In this document: piece by piece, positions 44,438 to 52,260 of the stretch
Layout: the number at the start of each line of letters is the position of its first letter
How positions within the stretch are numbered: the first letter of the stretch is position 1
Assembly: GCA_016712285.1 (NCBI GenBank)
Contig: JADJRK010000001.1
Location: 1,922,001 to 1,986,000, forward strand
Length of the DNA stretch: 64,000 bases
Direction: 5' to 3'
From: Planctomycetota bacterium
GTDB taxonomy: Bacteria > Planctomycetota > UBA8742 > UBA2392
The notes under the pieces: model-generated
What the model saw: only the letters and a program-made list of their open reading frames with translations
What the model was told of the DNA's origin: nothing
Database searches by the model: none
Translations under genes and position numbers: made by a program

Positions 44438-45349
44438 TTATCCCGCGCGGGGATGAAACTTCAGCATCACCGAGCGCAGGCGCTTCTGGTCCACGTGGGT
44501 ATAGATCTGCGTCGTGCTGATGCTGACGTGCCCCAGCATCTCCTGCACGCTGCGGATGTCTGCCCCGCCCTCAAGCAGGTGCGTGGCAAAACAGTGGCGC
44601 AGCGTGTGCGGGTGCACAATCGCCGGGTCGATACCGGCTTGCTGCGCGTACATCTTGACCAGGTCCCAGACGCGCGTGCGCGAGAGGCGCCTGCCGTTCT
44701 TGGACAGATAAACGAAGTCACTGGGCTTGCGCGCCATGGCCGGGCGCCCGCGGTCAAGCCAGCGCCGCACTTCGCCCGCCGCATTGGCTGAAATCGGCAC
44801 TATCCGTTCCTTGTTGCCCTTGCCGCGCACCGCCAGATAGCCCGAGTCCAGGTGCAGCTTGTTCAGCGTCAGGTCGCAAACCTCACTGACGCGGGCACCC
44901 GTGGCATACAGCGTCTGCAGCAGTGCCCGGTCGCGCAGCACCAGCGGCTCGTCACCGGTGGGCGCCGCCAGCAGCGCGTTCACCTGCTCAAGGTCAAGAT
45001 AGTCCGGCAGGGTGTGCATCACCTTGGGCGGCATCAGGTGCTGGGCCGGGTCGGCATCGGTCTTGAGCTCGACGCTCGCAAACCTGAAAAACATCCGAAT
45101 CGCCGACACGCGCCGCGCCACCGTGCGGTCGGCCAGGTTCTCGTTGCGCTGGGAACTCAGGAACGCGGTCAAATGCTCCGGGATCACGTGCGCGCTTTCA
45201 TGCACGCCGCGGCGAAAGCAGAACTCAAGCAGCAGCTCAAGGTCACGCCGGTAAGCCGCCAGCGTGTTCTCAGCCAGCCCGCACTCGTAGCGCAGGTAGT
45301 CGAGAAATGCCTCAAGCAGCGTGCGCAATTCGCAGGAACCACCACCCAT
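44438..45349 (-). CDS. xerD: Tyrosine recombinase XerD/XerC type
   Basis: 303 residues from ATG 45349, which has GGGGG 6 bases upstream and matches the usual ~300-residue length; a frame to 45469 adds an odd N-terminus and crosses the tsf terminator. The N-terminal SAM-like domain runs ENTLAAYRRDLELLLEF. The catalytic set is complete: R in TGARVSEV, K in GKGNKER, HTLRH (H and R), H in LGHVSI and the nucleophile Tyr in TTQIYTHV. XerC/D resolve chromosome dimers at dif. No dif-like site or integron attC is adjacent. XerD versus XerC is a guess. Confidence 0.9.
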   Translation of the reverse strand: MGGGSCELRTLLEAFLDYLRYECGLAENTLAAYRRDLELLLEFCFRRGVHESAHVIPEHLTAFLSSQRNENLADRTVARRVSAIRMFFRFASVELKTDADPAQHLMPPKVMHTLPDYLDLEQVNALLAAPTGDEPLVLRDRALLQTLYATGARVSEVCDLTLNKLHLDSGYLAVRGKGNKERIVPISANAAGEVRRWLDRGRPAMARKPSDFVYLSKNGRRLSRTRVWDLVKMYAQQAGIDPAIVHPHTLRHCFATHLLEGGADIRSVQEMLGHVSISTTQIYTHVDQKRLRSVMLKFHPRAG

Positions 45350-45415
45350 GCAAACCCCCGGCGGACATCGCCAATAGGCTTGATCGGCTGAACCGGGACG
45401 CCGGATTGAGCAGAA

Positions 45416-45453
45416 ACGCAAAGCCGCGGGCCAATCGGCCCGCGGCTTTGCGT
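45416..45453 (-). terminator. Strong terminator after tsf
   Basis: A perfect 17-bp stem (ACGCAAAGCCGCGGGCC and its complement) with a 4-base loop lies 18 bases beyond the tsf stop in the leftward direction, followed on that strand by TTTCTGC. It separates the rpsB-tsf operon from xerD. Confidence 0.85.
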
Positions 45454-45471
45454 ACTGTGCTGATTTCAAGC

Positions 45472-46317
45472 TTACGCTTCGCCGACCTTGATGCGGGCAA
45501 ATGCCGCAAGCTTGAGCCCGGCGCCGGTGTTCTTGACGTGCTGTTCCACGTTGACGCTCGGGTCCTTCACGAAGGGCTGGGCCAGTAGCGTGTTTTCCTT
45601 GAAGTAGGCGCTGACCTTGCCTTCGGCGATCTTCTCCTGGATGTTGGCCGGCTTGCCGCTTTGCTTGGCCTGCTCAAGGGCGATTTCCTTCTCGCGCGCA
45701 ATCACATCGGCCGGCACGTCGGCCTGCGTCAAGCCGACCGGGTTGGTCGCCGCAACGTGCATGGCAATGTCTTTCGCCAGCGCCTTTTCTGCGTCGCTGG
45801 TGCCCTTGCCGCCGGTGATCTTGACCAGCACGCCCAGCTTGCCGTCGCTGTGGATGTAGCTGCCGAAGAAGCCGTCGCCATCAATCTTCATCAGCGACGA
45901 GCGGCCAAGCTGCATGTTCTCGCCGGTCTTGGCGACCAGCGCCTTGATGGCGTCGGCCACGGTGCCGCCCTGCGGGTGCTTCAGTTCAGCGATGTCGCCC
46001 TGGCCCGCGACTGCGGCTTCGGCGATGCCCTGCACGAGCTTTTTGAACTCGTCGTTGTTGGCCGTGAAGTCGGTCTCGGTGCTCAGGCTGATCAACGCGG
46101 CCTGCTTGCCGCCGCCGGCCATGGCGATGGCAACCTTGCCTTCCGCGGTTTCGCGGCCGGCGCGCTTGGCGGCTTTGACTTCGCCCTTCTTGCGCAGCTC
46201 GTCGATGGCTTTCTCGACGTCGCCGCCGAACTCTTCCAGGGCGCGCTTGGCGTCCATCATGCCGCAGCCCGTGCGTTCGCGAAGTTCCTTGATCAATGCA
46301 ACGGTGATCTCTGCCAT
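45472..46317 (-). CDS. tsf: Translation elongation factor Ts
   Basis: 281 residues from ATG 46317, with AGAGG about 7 bases upstream. The N-terminal UBA-like domain ITVALIKELRERTGCGMMDAKRALEE and KAIDELRKKG are textbook, followed by ETDFTANNDEF in the core and GFGRFx-type C-terminal core segments. EF-Ts recharges EF-Tu with GTP. It follows rpsB in the usual order. The gap between them (46318-46459) holds a hairpin repeat. Confidence 0.97.
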   Translation of the reverse strand: MAEITVALIKELRERTGCGMMDAKRALEEFGGDVEKAIDELRKKGEVKAAKRAGRETAEGKVAIAMAGGGKQAALISLSTETDFTANNDEFKKLVQGIAEAAVAGQGDIAELKHPQGGTVADAIKALVAKTGENMQLGRSSLMKIDGDGFFGSYIHSDGKLGVLVKITGGKGTSDAEKALAKDIAMHVAATNPVGLTQADVPADVIAREKEIALEQAKQSGKPANIQEKIAEGKVSAYFKENTLLAQPFVKDPSVNVEQHVKNTGAGLKLAAFARIKVGEA

Positions 46318-46342
46318 GTCTCGTCCTCTGGTAAGGCTTTCG

Positions 46343-46408
46343 TCCACGAAGGGCACGAAGTTCACGAAGAACCGCTCAAACTTCGTGATCCTTCGTGTCC
46401 TTCGTGGA
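46343..46408. repeat. Hairpin with CACGAAG words between rpsB and tsf
   Basis: The left arm is TCCACGAAGGG, then CACGAAGTT and CACGAAG (9-base period). The right arm is CTTCGTGATC, CTTCGTGTC, CTTCGTGGA. The arms pair well around an 11-base loop. It is transcribed as part of the rpsB-tsf message, so it could act as an attenuator or RNase barrier setting the S2:EF-Ts ratio. Confidence 0.8.
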
Positions 46409-46459
46409 TCCCAGCTGTTTGCAGTTCACTCAACCTGTTAACGCCGGCCGGTTGCGAAA

Positions 46460-47512
46460 TCAGCCGTCTGCCTTGGGCGTCTCCGCGGCGGGCGCTGCAG
46501 CCGGGGCCGCTGCCGCGTCGGGCTTGCGGGCCGGCGGCTTGCGACGCACGGTTGGCGCCGGCGCCTTGTCGGCCTGCGATTCGGCTTCCTTGGCTGCTTC
46601 CTCGGCGGTGGCGTCGATCTGGGCCTTCTGCTCGGCGCTGCGGGGCTTGCCACGTCCGGCGCGTTCGCGCTGCGGGCGACGGGCGGGCTTTTCCTGGCGC
46701 GAGCGGGTCGGCTGGTCGTCAAACGCGCGAATCTCGGCCTTGAGCTCCATGCCCTGGCCGCTTTCCTTCAGTTTGCGGCCTTCAATGCACGCATCCGCCA
46801 GCGACTTCAGCACGATCTGTAGACCACGCACGCTGTCGTCGTTGCCCGGGATGACAATGTCCACGCCTTCCGGGTTGCTGTTGGTGTCGGTGATGGCCAC
46901 CACCGGGATTTCCAGCTTGTTGGCTTCCTTGATCGCAATCTCTTCCTGGCTGGCGTCCACGACCACGATGGCTGCGGGCAGCCGCTCAAGGGTGCGCAGG
47001 CCGTCCAGGTTGGCCTGGATCTTGCGCTTCTCGCGCGTCAGCACCGACTGCATCTTCTTGGGCATTTTGGCCATCTGGCCGCTGGTCTCAAGCTTCTCGA
47101 GCATTTCGAGGCGCGAAAGGCGGCGGCGAATCGTGGCAAAGTTGGTCAGCGCGCCACCCAGCCAGCGCTCGCACATGAATGCCTGGCCGCAGCGCAGCGC
47201 CTGTTCGCGCAGCACGTCTTTGGCCTGGCGCTTGGTGCCGACGAACAGCACGGAGGCGCCGGTGCTGCTGATGTTTCGAAGGAAGTGGCGTGCGGTGATG
47301 ATGCCGCGCAGGCTCTGCTTCAGGTCAATGATATGGATGCCGTTGCGCTTGGCCCGGATGAAGGGCTTCATGCGCGGGTCCCACTGGCGCGTGCGGTGGC
47401 CGAAGTGAAAGCCGGCTTCGATCAGTGAGTCGGGGCTCACGAGGGGCACTTTGTCCGACCACGTGTCGGGGGCCTTCTCGGAATTCAATGACGACATCGT
47501 TGCTTCGCTCAT
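46460..47512 (-). CDS. rpsB: 30S ribosomal protein S2 with long C-terminal extension
   Basis: 350 residues from ATG 47512, with GAAGG about 8 bases upstream. The S2 core is clear: LIEAGFHFGHRTRQWDPRMKPFI, GIHIIDLKQ, LFVGTKRQA, MCERWLGGALTNF, VVVDASQEEIAIKEANKLEIPVVAI and DTNSNPEGVDIVIPGND. The core ends near residue 250; another ~100 residues follow, rich in Ala, Pro, Lys, Arg and Glu (PAAAPAAETPKADG at the end). Typical S2 is ~230-260 residues, so the tail is lineage-specific and probably disordered. An N-terminal ~25-residue extension is also present. Confidence 0.96.
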   Translation of the reverse strand: MSEATMSSLNSEKAPDTWSDKVPLVSPDSLIEAGFHFGHRTRQWDPRMKPFIRAKRNGIHIIDLKQSLRGIITARHFLRNISSTGASVLFVGTKRQAKDVLREQALRCGQAFMCERWLGGALTNFATIRRRLSRLEMLEKLETSGQMAKMPKKMQSVLTREKRKIQANLDGLRTLERLPAAIVVVDASQEEIAIKEANKLEIPVVAITDTNSNPEGVDIVIPGNDDSVRGLQIVLKSLADACIEGRKLKESGQGMELKAEIRAFDDQPTRSRQEKPARRPQRERAGRGKPRSAEQKAQIDATAEEAAKEAESQADKAPAPTVRRKPPARKPDAAAAPAAAPAAETPKADG

Positions 47513-47732
47513 GTCATTACCTTCATGGGTTCGCCGCGATCGTGGGCCGTTCAAGCACAGCCCCGCAGACGCCCATGTTCTAAAGACTCGCAGCCGGCCA
47601 GGAACAATCCCGGCAAAACGGCGGCAAGGGGCGGGAAGGATAGCGCCCGCCGACAGCGTGTCAATCAGGGGCGACGCGAGGTTGTGCGCCGTTTCGGCCT
47701 ACATGCGCGCAATGACGGAGACTTCCTAATCT

Positions 47733-47868
47733 CACGCCAAGCCGCCAAGGGCGCCAAGAACGGCAACTGCTCTTGAACACGGATGTTCCCAGAGGCCCCT
47801 CTCTTCTTGACTGTTTTGCCCGTCTCCGTGTTCTTCCGTGACCTGCGTGGCTGCCTTGCGGCGTTCTG
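47733..47868. repeat. Compound imperfect hairpin (GCCAAG and CACGGA words)
   Basis: Outer arms: ACGCCAAGCCGCCAAGG (from 47733) against GCCTTGCGGCG (to 47868). Inner arms: GAACACGGA (47775-47783) against TCCGTGTTC (47825-47833), continued by CTTCCGTG. It lies upstream of the coiled-coil trio in the 583-base gap 47513-48095. The rest of that gap shows only a weak GGGGTTA/TAACCCC inverted repeat around 47956-47990. Confidence 0.55.
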
Positions 47869-48095
47869 CAGAAGTAAGAGACTGGCCCGCCGCCAAGCTG
47901 ACAGGTATCACACAGCCCGGGTTCAAATGACTGGGTCGTGACGGCGTGGTATTTCCGGGGTTAGAACCCATCAGGACAAGGATTTAACCCCTTGACCGGA
48001 TTGCGGGACGCATTAACGTCGAAGGTCTAGCACCCCCCCGGTACGTGAACCAAACTAGCCTGATTCACTCGCAATTTGGCGTGTGGGAGCAGCAC

Positions 48096-48971
48096 GTGCA
48101 CATTCTTACCAAGATTTTGATCATCGTGAATCTGGTTCTGTGCTTGGTACTCAGCCAGTACGTCTGGATTGCCCTGGCCGGAAACGCCCAGTGGCGAGAG
48201 AAGTACGAGTTTGAGCGCCAGGCCCGGCATACAGACAAAAACCAGCTCGAGAACGCCTACAACAAGCTGCTGGCACAGCGCGCGACCAACCAGGAGCGCA
48301 CGGGCCAGAACAGCGCCGAGGTGGCAGCCCTAAACGCCACCAAGCAGGCGCTTGAGGCCTGGAAGCTCGAGGCGACGCTCGCGGCCAGCGACGCCGAGCG
48401 CACAGCCAACGACCTGCTGGCGGCCACGCAGCCGTTCAGCGACATCAGCAAGAAGTACGACACCGACGTGGTGCAGAAGCTGCAAAGCACCGTCGAGCAG
48501 CTCAGCGACCGCAAGGCGACATTGTTCCAGCAGCGCGGCGACGCCCTGTTGAACGTGGCGCAGGCACAGAACACTTACGCCGAAAAGAACGAGCAGTTCC
48601 GCCGCCTTGAGTACCACCACTTCCTTCTACAGGAAGAGCATGAACGCCGCATGGACACCCAGGCCCGCTACCGTTGGCTGCGCCCCGACATCCAGAAAGA
48701 ACTGGGCGACAACGGCCCGGTGATCTTCGCCGAGGTGCTGTGGGCCGTGGGCAACAGCCTGCAACTCAACAAGGGCCGCCGCGACGGCGTTGAGCTGCAC
48801 CAGAAGTACACGATCATGCGCAACGGCAGCACGATTGCCGTGGTCGACGTAGTCGAAGTCCAGAACGAGACCTGCGAGTGCATCATCGAAGACCTGGTCA
48901 GCAGCGCGGTAAAGCCCCAGAAGGGCGACGAGGGCATCACACGGCTGTTCATGGCGCGGATGCGTCGCTAA
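48096..48971 (+). CDS. Membrane-anchored coiled-coil protein, trio member 1
   Basis: 291 residues from GTG 48096, which has GGGAG 6 bases upstream and begins HILTKILIIVNLVLCLVLSQYVWIAL, a signal anchor; a frame from 48045 adds 17 residues. A long coiled coil follows (residues ~25-185, rich in Gln, Glu, Ala, Lys). The C-terminal ~90 residues form a small beta domain: FAEVLWAVGNSLQLNKGRRDGV, KYTIMRNGSTIAVVDVVEVQ and a KGDEG turn. The following two genes have the same anchor plus the same type of C-terminal domain. No known family is recognised. The three probably assemble together outside the inner membrane. Confidence 0.75.
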   Translation: MHILTKILIIVNLVLCLVLSQYVWIALAGNAQWREKYEFERQARHTDKNQLENAYNKLLAQRATNQERTGQNSAEVAALNATKQALEAWKLEATLAASDAERTANDLLAATQPFSDISKKYDTDVVQKLQSTVEQLSDRKATLFQQRGDALLNVAQAQNTYAEKNEQFRRLEYHHFLLQEEHERRMDTQARYRWLRPDIQKELGDNGPVIFAEVLWAVGNSLQLNKGRRDGVELHQKYTIMRNGSTIAVVDVVEVQNETCECIIEDLVSSAVKPQKGDEGITRLFMARMRR

Positions 48972-49024
48972 CGGGCACTGACGGAACTAACGGTCGGGCC
49001 TTTGGCCCGTGCAAGAGGTAAACG

Positions 49025-50083
49025 ATGGGCGTCTTTTCGAGAACCATGTTGATGCTCACCCTGGCGTGGCTTGTCGGGTTGATCGTCACGTTCATATTCA
49101 TGAGCAACTCTAGCGAGCCCAGCTGGCGCGAGAAGTTCATCGCCGAGGCCAACATCCGGCGCGCACTGGCCTACCGCTACGTGGACATCATGGGCGGCAG
49201 CGTGGCTGAGCGCGGCCACCAGGGCGGCGCGGACAGCAGCAACGCCAGCCTGCCGGCCGAAAGCATTGGCGCGGCGCCGTACGGACTGCCCGACGAGCAG
49301 GCCAACGCCGGCAGCACCGACCCGCTGCCCGGCGCCAAGGTGCCCGATGGCAACTCGCTGCTCAAGCTGGAAGAAGCTGAGGGCGCAAAGCAGGCCGACA
49401 ACTTCGAAGTCGCCAAGCAGACCGCCATCCAGGACATCAACAACCTGCGCACTGACATCGCCACCGCGCAGCGCAACCGCCGCATCCACGACGCCAAGCT
49501 GGCCGAAGTGCGTGAAGCCGCCCGCATGTTCGCCGCGGAGATGCAGAGCTACCGCTACATCATCGCCAGCTTCCAGCAGAAGGTGTTCAACCTCGACTAT
49601 GAAATCCAGCGCGTGATGATCGAGAAAGACTCGCTGATCGCGGAGCTGGCCCAGGTCGAGAACGACATTCGCCGCATCGACGGCCAGGCCATGACACTCG
49701 AAGACGGCTACTACGAAATCAGCAAGCTGTACGACCGCACCATCAAGATCCTGGCATGGTACGAGCAGTCCGACCCCAACCTGCGCCTGATGGCAGACAC
49801 AGCCGGCCGCGGCTGGCTTCGCGGCAAGGTTGTGGCGGTGGGCAGCGACCCGCGCACGGGCGTGCTGAGCATCAGCATCGGCCGCAACGAAAAGGTGCAG
49901 GTCAACCAGGTGTTCACGATCTACCGCAACGACAAGTTCGTGGCGCGCATGGTGGTTGAGAATGTCAGCCACAACACGTCCACGGGCCGCCTGCTGGAAG
50001 AGTTCCGGGGCCGCGCGTTTGTGGCAGAAGGCGACAGCGTAAAGACTGCCGAGCCGTTTGGCGGGGCTTCGCTGCGCCGCTAA
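49025..50083 (+). CDS. Membrane-anchored coiled-coil protein, trio member 2
   Basis: 352 residues. The N-terminal anchor is LMLTLAWLVGLIVTFIFMSN. A low-complexity Gly/Ala/Asp linker (~60-110) leads to a coiled coil (~120-235: AIQDINNLRTDIATAQRNRR, FQQKVFNLDYEIQRVMIEKD). The C-terminal beta domain (WLRGKVVAVGSDPRTGVLSI ... INxG-like SIGRNEKVQVNQVFTIYRND ... VAEGDSV) parallels that of the previous gene and is reminiscent of the C-terminal domain of FlgT-like proteins. The gap to gene 1 is 53 bases and to gene 3 is 57 bases. Confidence 0.75.
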   Translation: MGVFSRTMLMLTLAWLVGLIVTFIFMSNSSEPSWREKFIAEANIRRALAYRYVDIMGGSVAERGHQGGADSSNASLPAESIGAAPYGLPDEQANAGSTDPLPGAKVPDGNSLLKLEEAEGAKQADNFEVAKQTAIQDINNLRTDIATAQRNRRIHDAKLAEVREAARMFAAEMQSYRYIIASFQQKVFNLDYEIQRVMIEKDSLIAELAQVENDIRRIDGQAMTLEDGYYEISKLYDRTIKILAWYEQSDPNLRLMADTAGRGWLRGKVVAVGSDPRTGVLSISIGRNEKVQVNQVFTIYRNDKFVARMVVENVSHNTSTGRLLEEFRGRAFVAEGDSVKTAEPFGGASLRR

Positions 50084-50140
50084 GCCTGACGAAACTAAAG
50101 AACCAGACCGGCATGACCGGTAAGCAATAAGGAAGCAATC

Positions 50141-50779
50141 ATGGCCAAGAAAGCACTTCCTCCGCGCAGGGCCACAGCGGGCCCGGCAACCAGCGGCAGC
50201 ATGCAGTCGCCCCAGCCGATGCAGTCTGAGGCAGTCGGCAAGTTCGACAAGTTTGCCGCCTTTGCGCTGGCCTTGCCGTGCACGGTGCTGGCAATCGTCG
50301 GGCTGGTGGTCGGCATCGGCTATACCCACGCCGAGCACGACATTGGCCTGTTCGGCTTTCCCAAGAAGAACAAGCTGAGCTGGGAAGGCGGCGGCGAGTC
50401 GGTACAGAAGCTCTCGGGCGCAGTGCAGATCACGGGTTTTGAACAGACCAACTACATTGGCCGCTCCAGCAGCGGCGACGTGGACGTGGCCGTCCTCAAC
50501 GTCGGCAGCGTCAACAACGTAAGCCTGGGCGACGTCTTCACCCTCAGCACCGAAAACCCGGACGTGCGCCTTGAGTTCATCGTGTTTGACGTGCAGTCCA
50601 CGGTCAGCCGGGCCTACATCCTGCTTGGCCAGAACACCGAGGGCAAAGCCCGCACTGCCAGCCTGAAGCTTTCCGACATGGAAAAGCTGTGCGGCGGTAC
50701 CAGCGGCATTGGCGTCAAGCGCGACTGGAGTGACCAGATCGTGCGCCGGTACGTCGAAACGCGCTCAACGGCACAGTAA
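50141..50779 (+). CDS. Membrane protein, trio member 3
   Basis: 212 residues. A Pro/Ala/Gln-rich cytoplasmic N-terminus precedes one membrane helix (~38-60, FAAFALALPCTVLAIVGLVVGIG). There is no long coiled coil. The external domain keeps the trio's beta pattern (DVDVAVLNVGSVNNVSLGDVFTLS ... FIVFDVQSTVSRAYIL) in degenerate form. A near-perfect terminator follows at 50803, closing the three-gene unit. Confidence 0.7.
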   Translation: MAKKALPPRRATAGPATSGSMQSPQPMQSEAVGKFDKFAAFALALPCTVLAIVGLVVGIGYTHAEHDIGLFGFPKKNKLSWEGGGESVQKLSGAVQITGFEQTNYIGRSSSGDVDVAVLNVGSVNNVSLGDVFTLSTENPDVRLEFIVFDVQSTVSRAYILLGQNTEGKARTASLKLSDMEKLCGGTSGIGVKRDWSDQIVRRYVETRSTAQ

Positions 50780-50802
50780 CTCGCCTGAAACCTGATTGAT
50801 CC

Positions 50803-50834
50803 AAGTGCGAAGGCCCCCGGGCCTTCGCACTTTT
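50803..50834 (+). terminator. Rho-independent terminator after the coiled-coil trio
   Basis: A perfect 14-bp stem (AAGTGCGAAGGCCC / GGGCCTTCGCACTT) with a 2-base loop, followed by TTC. It lies 23 bases after the stop at 50779. Confidence 0.9.
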
Positions 50835-50994
50835 CATTGAATCCGGGCGTCAACCAATCCAATTCGCGTGAGGATTTTCCGCTCCCGTGGACAAGACCTG
50901 TTCCGTAAAAGAAACATGGACACGGGGCCTGTGCCCCGCCAAACCATGCACCCGCATGCTCTTGACTGATCGCTCGATCGAAAGGAATTACCGG

Positions 50995-52194
50995 ATGGGA
51001 CGTGCACTCCGCATCGCCTGTCTGCCTGCAATTCTGGCCCTCGCGGCAGTACTTGCCGTCAGCGCAGCCAGCAGCCAGGCTGAACCAGGCACCGCCACAC
51101 TGAAATCCCTGCAGTCGGAACGGGTTTCGCTCGCGAAATCCCTGTCTCCGTCCATCGTCGCGATTGCCGCTACCCGGCCCGACCTTGCAGCCATGGGCCA
51201 GACCGGCATGGCCGGCGGCGGCGCCATGGCAGCCAGCGGGTTCGTCGTGGACGGCGACTACGTGATGACCTGCATGGAAGGCTCGGCTTTGATTCCTGAG
51301 GGTCGCCGCAGCGGCGGCGACGTCTTCATGAAGCCCGGCGCGACCGTATGGATGATGGCCCACGACGGCACCGAGTTCTCGGGCACTGTCATCGGCCGTG
51401 ACCGCCGCAACCTAGCGCTGCTGGTCAAGATGGACGAGGGCCACCCGGACCTTCCGTCGCTCAAGTTCGGTGATTCTGATGCCGCGCGCATGGGCACGAC
51501 CACCATCGGCCTGGGCAACACCCTCGACAGCATGCTGATTGACCGCACCGTGAGCTTCAGCTACGGCACGGTCAGCGGCTTCTACCGCTTTGAGCCCCTG
51601 GACGTGATGAACCCCGATGACGCAACCCAGCACGGCGACCCCTACAAGGGCAACGTGCTTGAGGTAGACGTTGCCGTACACCCCGGCGACCACGGCGGCC
51701 CGGTGCTGAACCTGAGCGGCGAAGTGATCGGCATGATGACCGGGCACTTCATGGCAGGCCGCTACCTCGGCTGCACGGTGCCCAGCAACCAGTTGCGCGC
51801 GGTGATGGCGCAGCTCAAGAAGGGCATTGCCGAAGACGAGCTGGCACGCGGCAAGCTGGGCTTCATCGCCCACACGCCCGCCGGCGACCCCAAGGTCTAC
51901 ATCAAGGACGTCGAAGCCGACGGCCCCGCAGCCAAAGCCGGCATCAAGGTCGGCATGGAGCTGGTGCGCGTGGACAACTACCGCATTCCGAACTGGGACC
52001 GCCTGAAGGAAATGCTGGGCGTGGCCTACATGGAAGTGGAACGCACCGGCGCATTCGGCCGCGGCGCCGTGAAGGTGCCGATCAGCTATGGGCTGCCTGT
52101 CGGCACGCACATCCAGTTGACACTGCGTGACACGTCCACGGGCAAGGAAATCACGGTCGACCTCGTGGTCGGCGAAAAGGACGAAGACTTCTAA
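50995..52194 (+). CDS. DegP/HtrA-like pseudoprotease with PDZ domain (triad lost)
   Basis: 399 residues from ATG 50995, with AAGGA upstream and a clean signal peptide (ACLPAILALAAVLAVSAASSQA); longer frames to 50887 add no signal. The trypsin-like HtrA fold is recognisable (SLAKSLSPSIVAIAAT, GSGFVV-like AASGFVVDGDYVMT, RNLALLVKM, LGNTLDSML, DVAVHPGDHGGPVLNL, GEVIGMMTG, VPSNQLRAVMAQ). All catalytic positions are changed: TNxHV is MTCMEG, the DxALLK Asp is Asn, and GNSGGP is GDHGGP, putting His233 at the Ser position. One PDZ domain follows (KVYIKDVEADGPAAKAGIKVGMELV). It is probably a peptide-binding or regulatory partner of the active paralogue at 53476. Confidence 0.85.
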   Translation: MGRALRIACLPAILALAAVLAVSAASSQAEPGTATLKSLQSERVSLAKSLSPSIVAIAATRPDLAAMGQTGMAGGGAMAASGFVVDGDYVMTCMEGSALIPEGRRSGGDVFMKPGATVWMMAHDGTEFSGTVIGRDRRNLALLVKMDEGHPDLPSLKFGDSDAARMGTTTIGLGNTLDSMLIDRTVSFSYGTVSGFYRFEPLDVMNPDDATQHGDPYKGNVLEVDVAVHPGDHGGPVLNLSGEVIGMMTGHFMAGRYLGCTVPSNQLRAVMAQLKKGIAEDELARGKLGFIAHTPAGDPKVYIKDVEADGPAAKAGIKVGMELVRVDNYRIPNWDRLKEMLGVAYMEVERTGAFGRGAVKVPISYGLPVGTHIQLTLRDTSTGKEITVDLVVGEKDEDF

Positions 52195-52260
52195 GGCGCC
52201 ACAGAACGCGAAACGCATGCAGGCGTGCACACACAGCCTGCTTACGAAGGAAGAACGAAG

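Noticed and set aside
44438..45349. Integron integrase with attC-like hairpins nearby
   Set aside because: The recombinase lacks the integron-specific insert, has the usual XerC/D length, and H1/H2 hairpins lack attC core sites.
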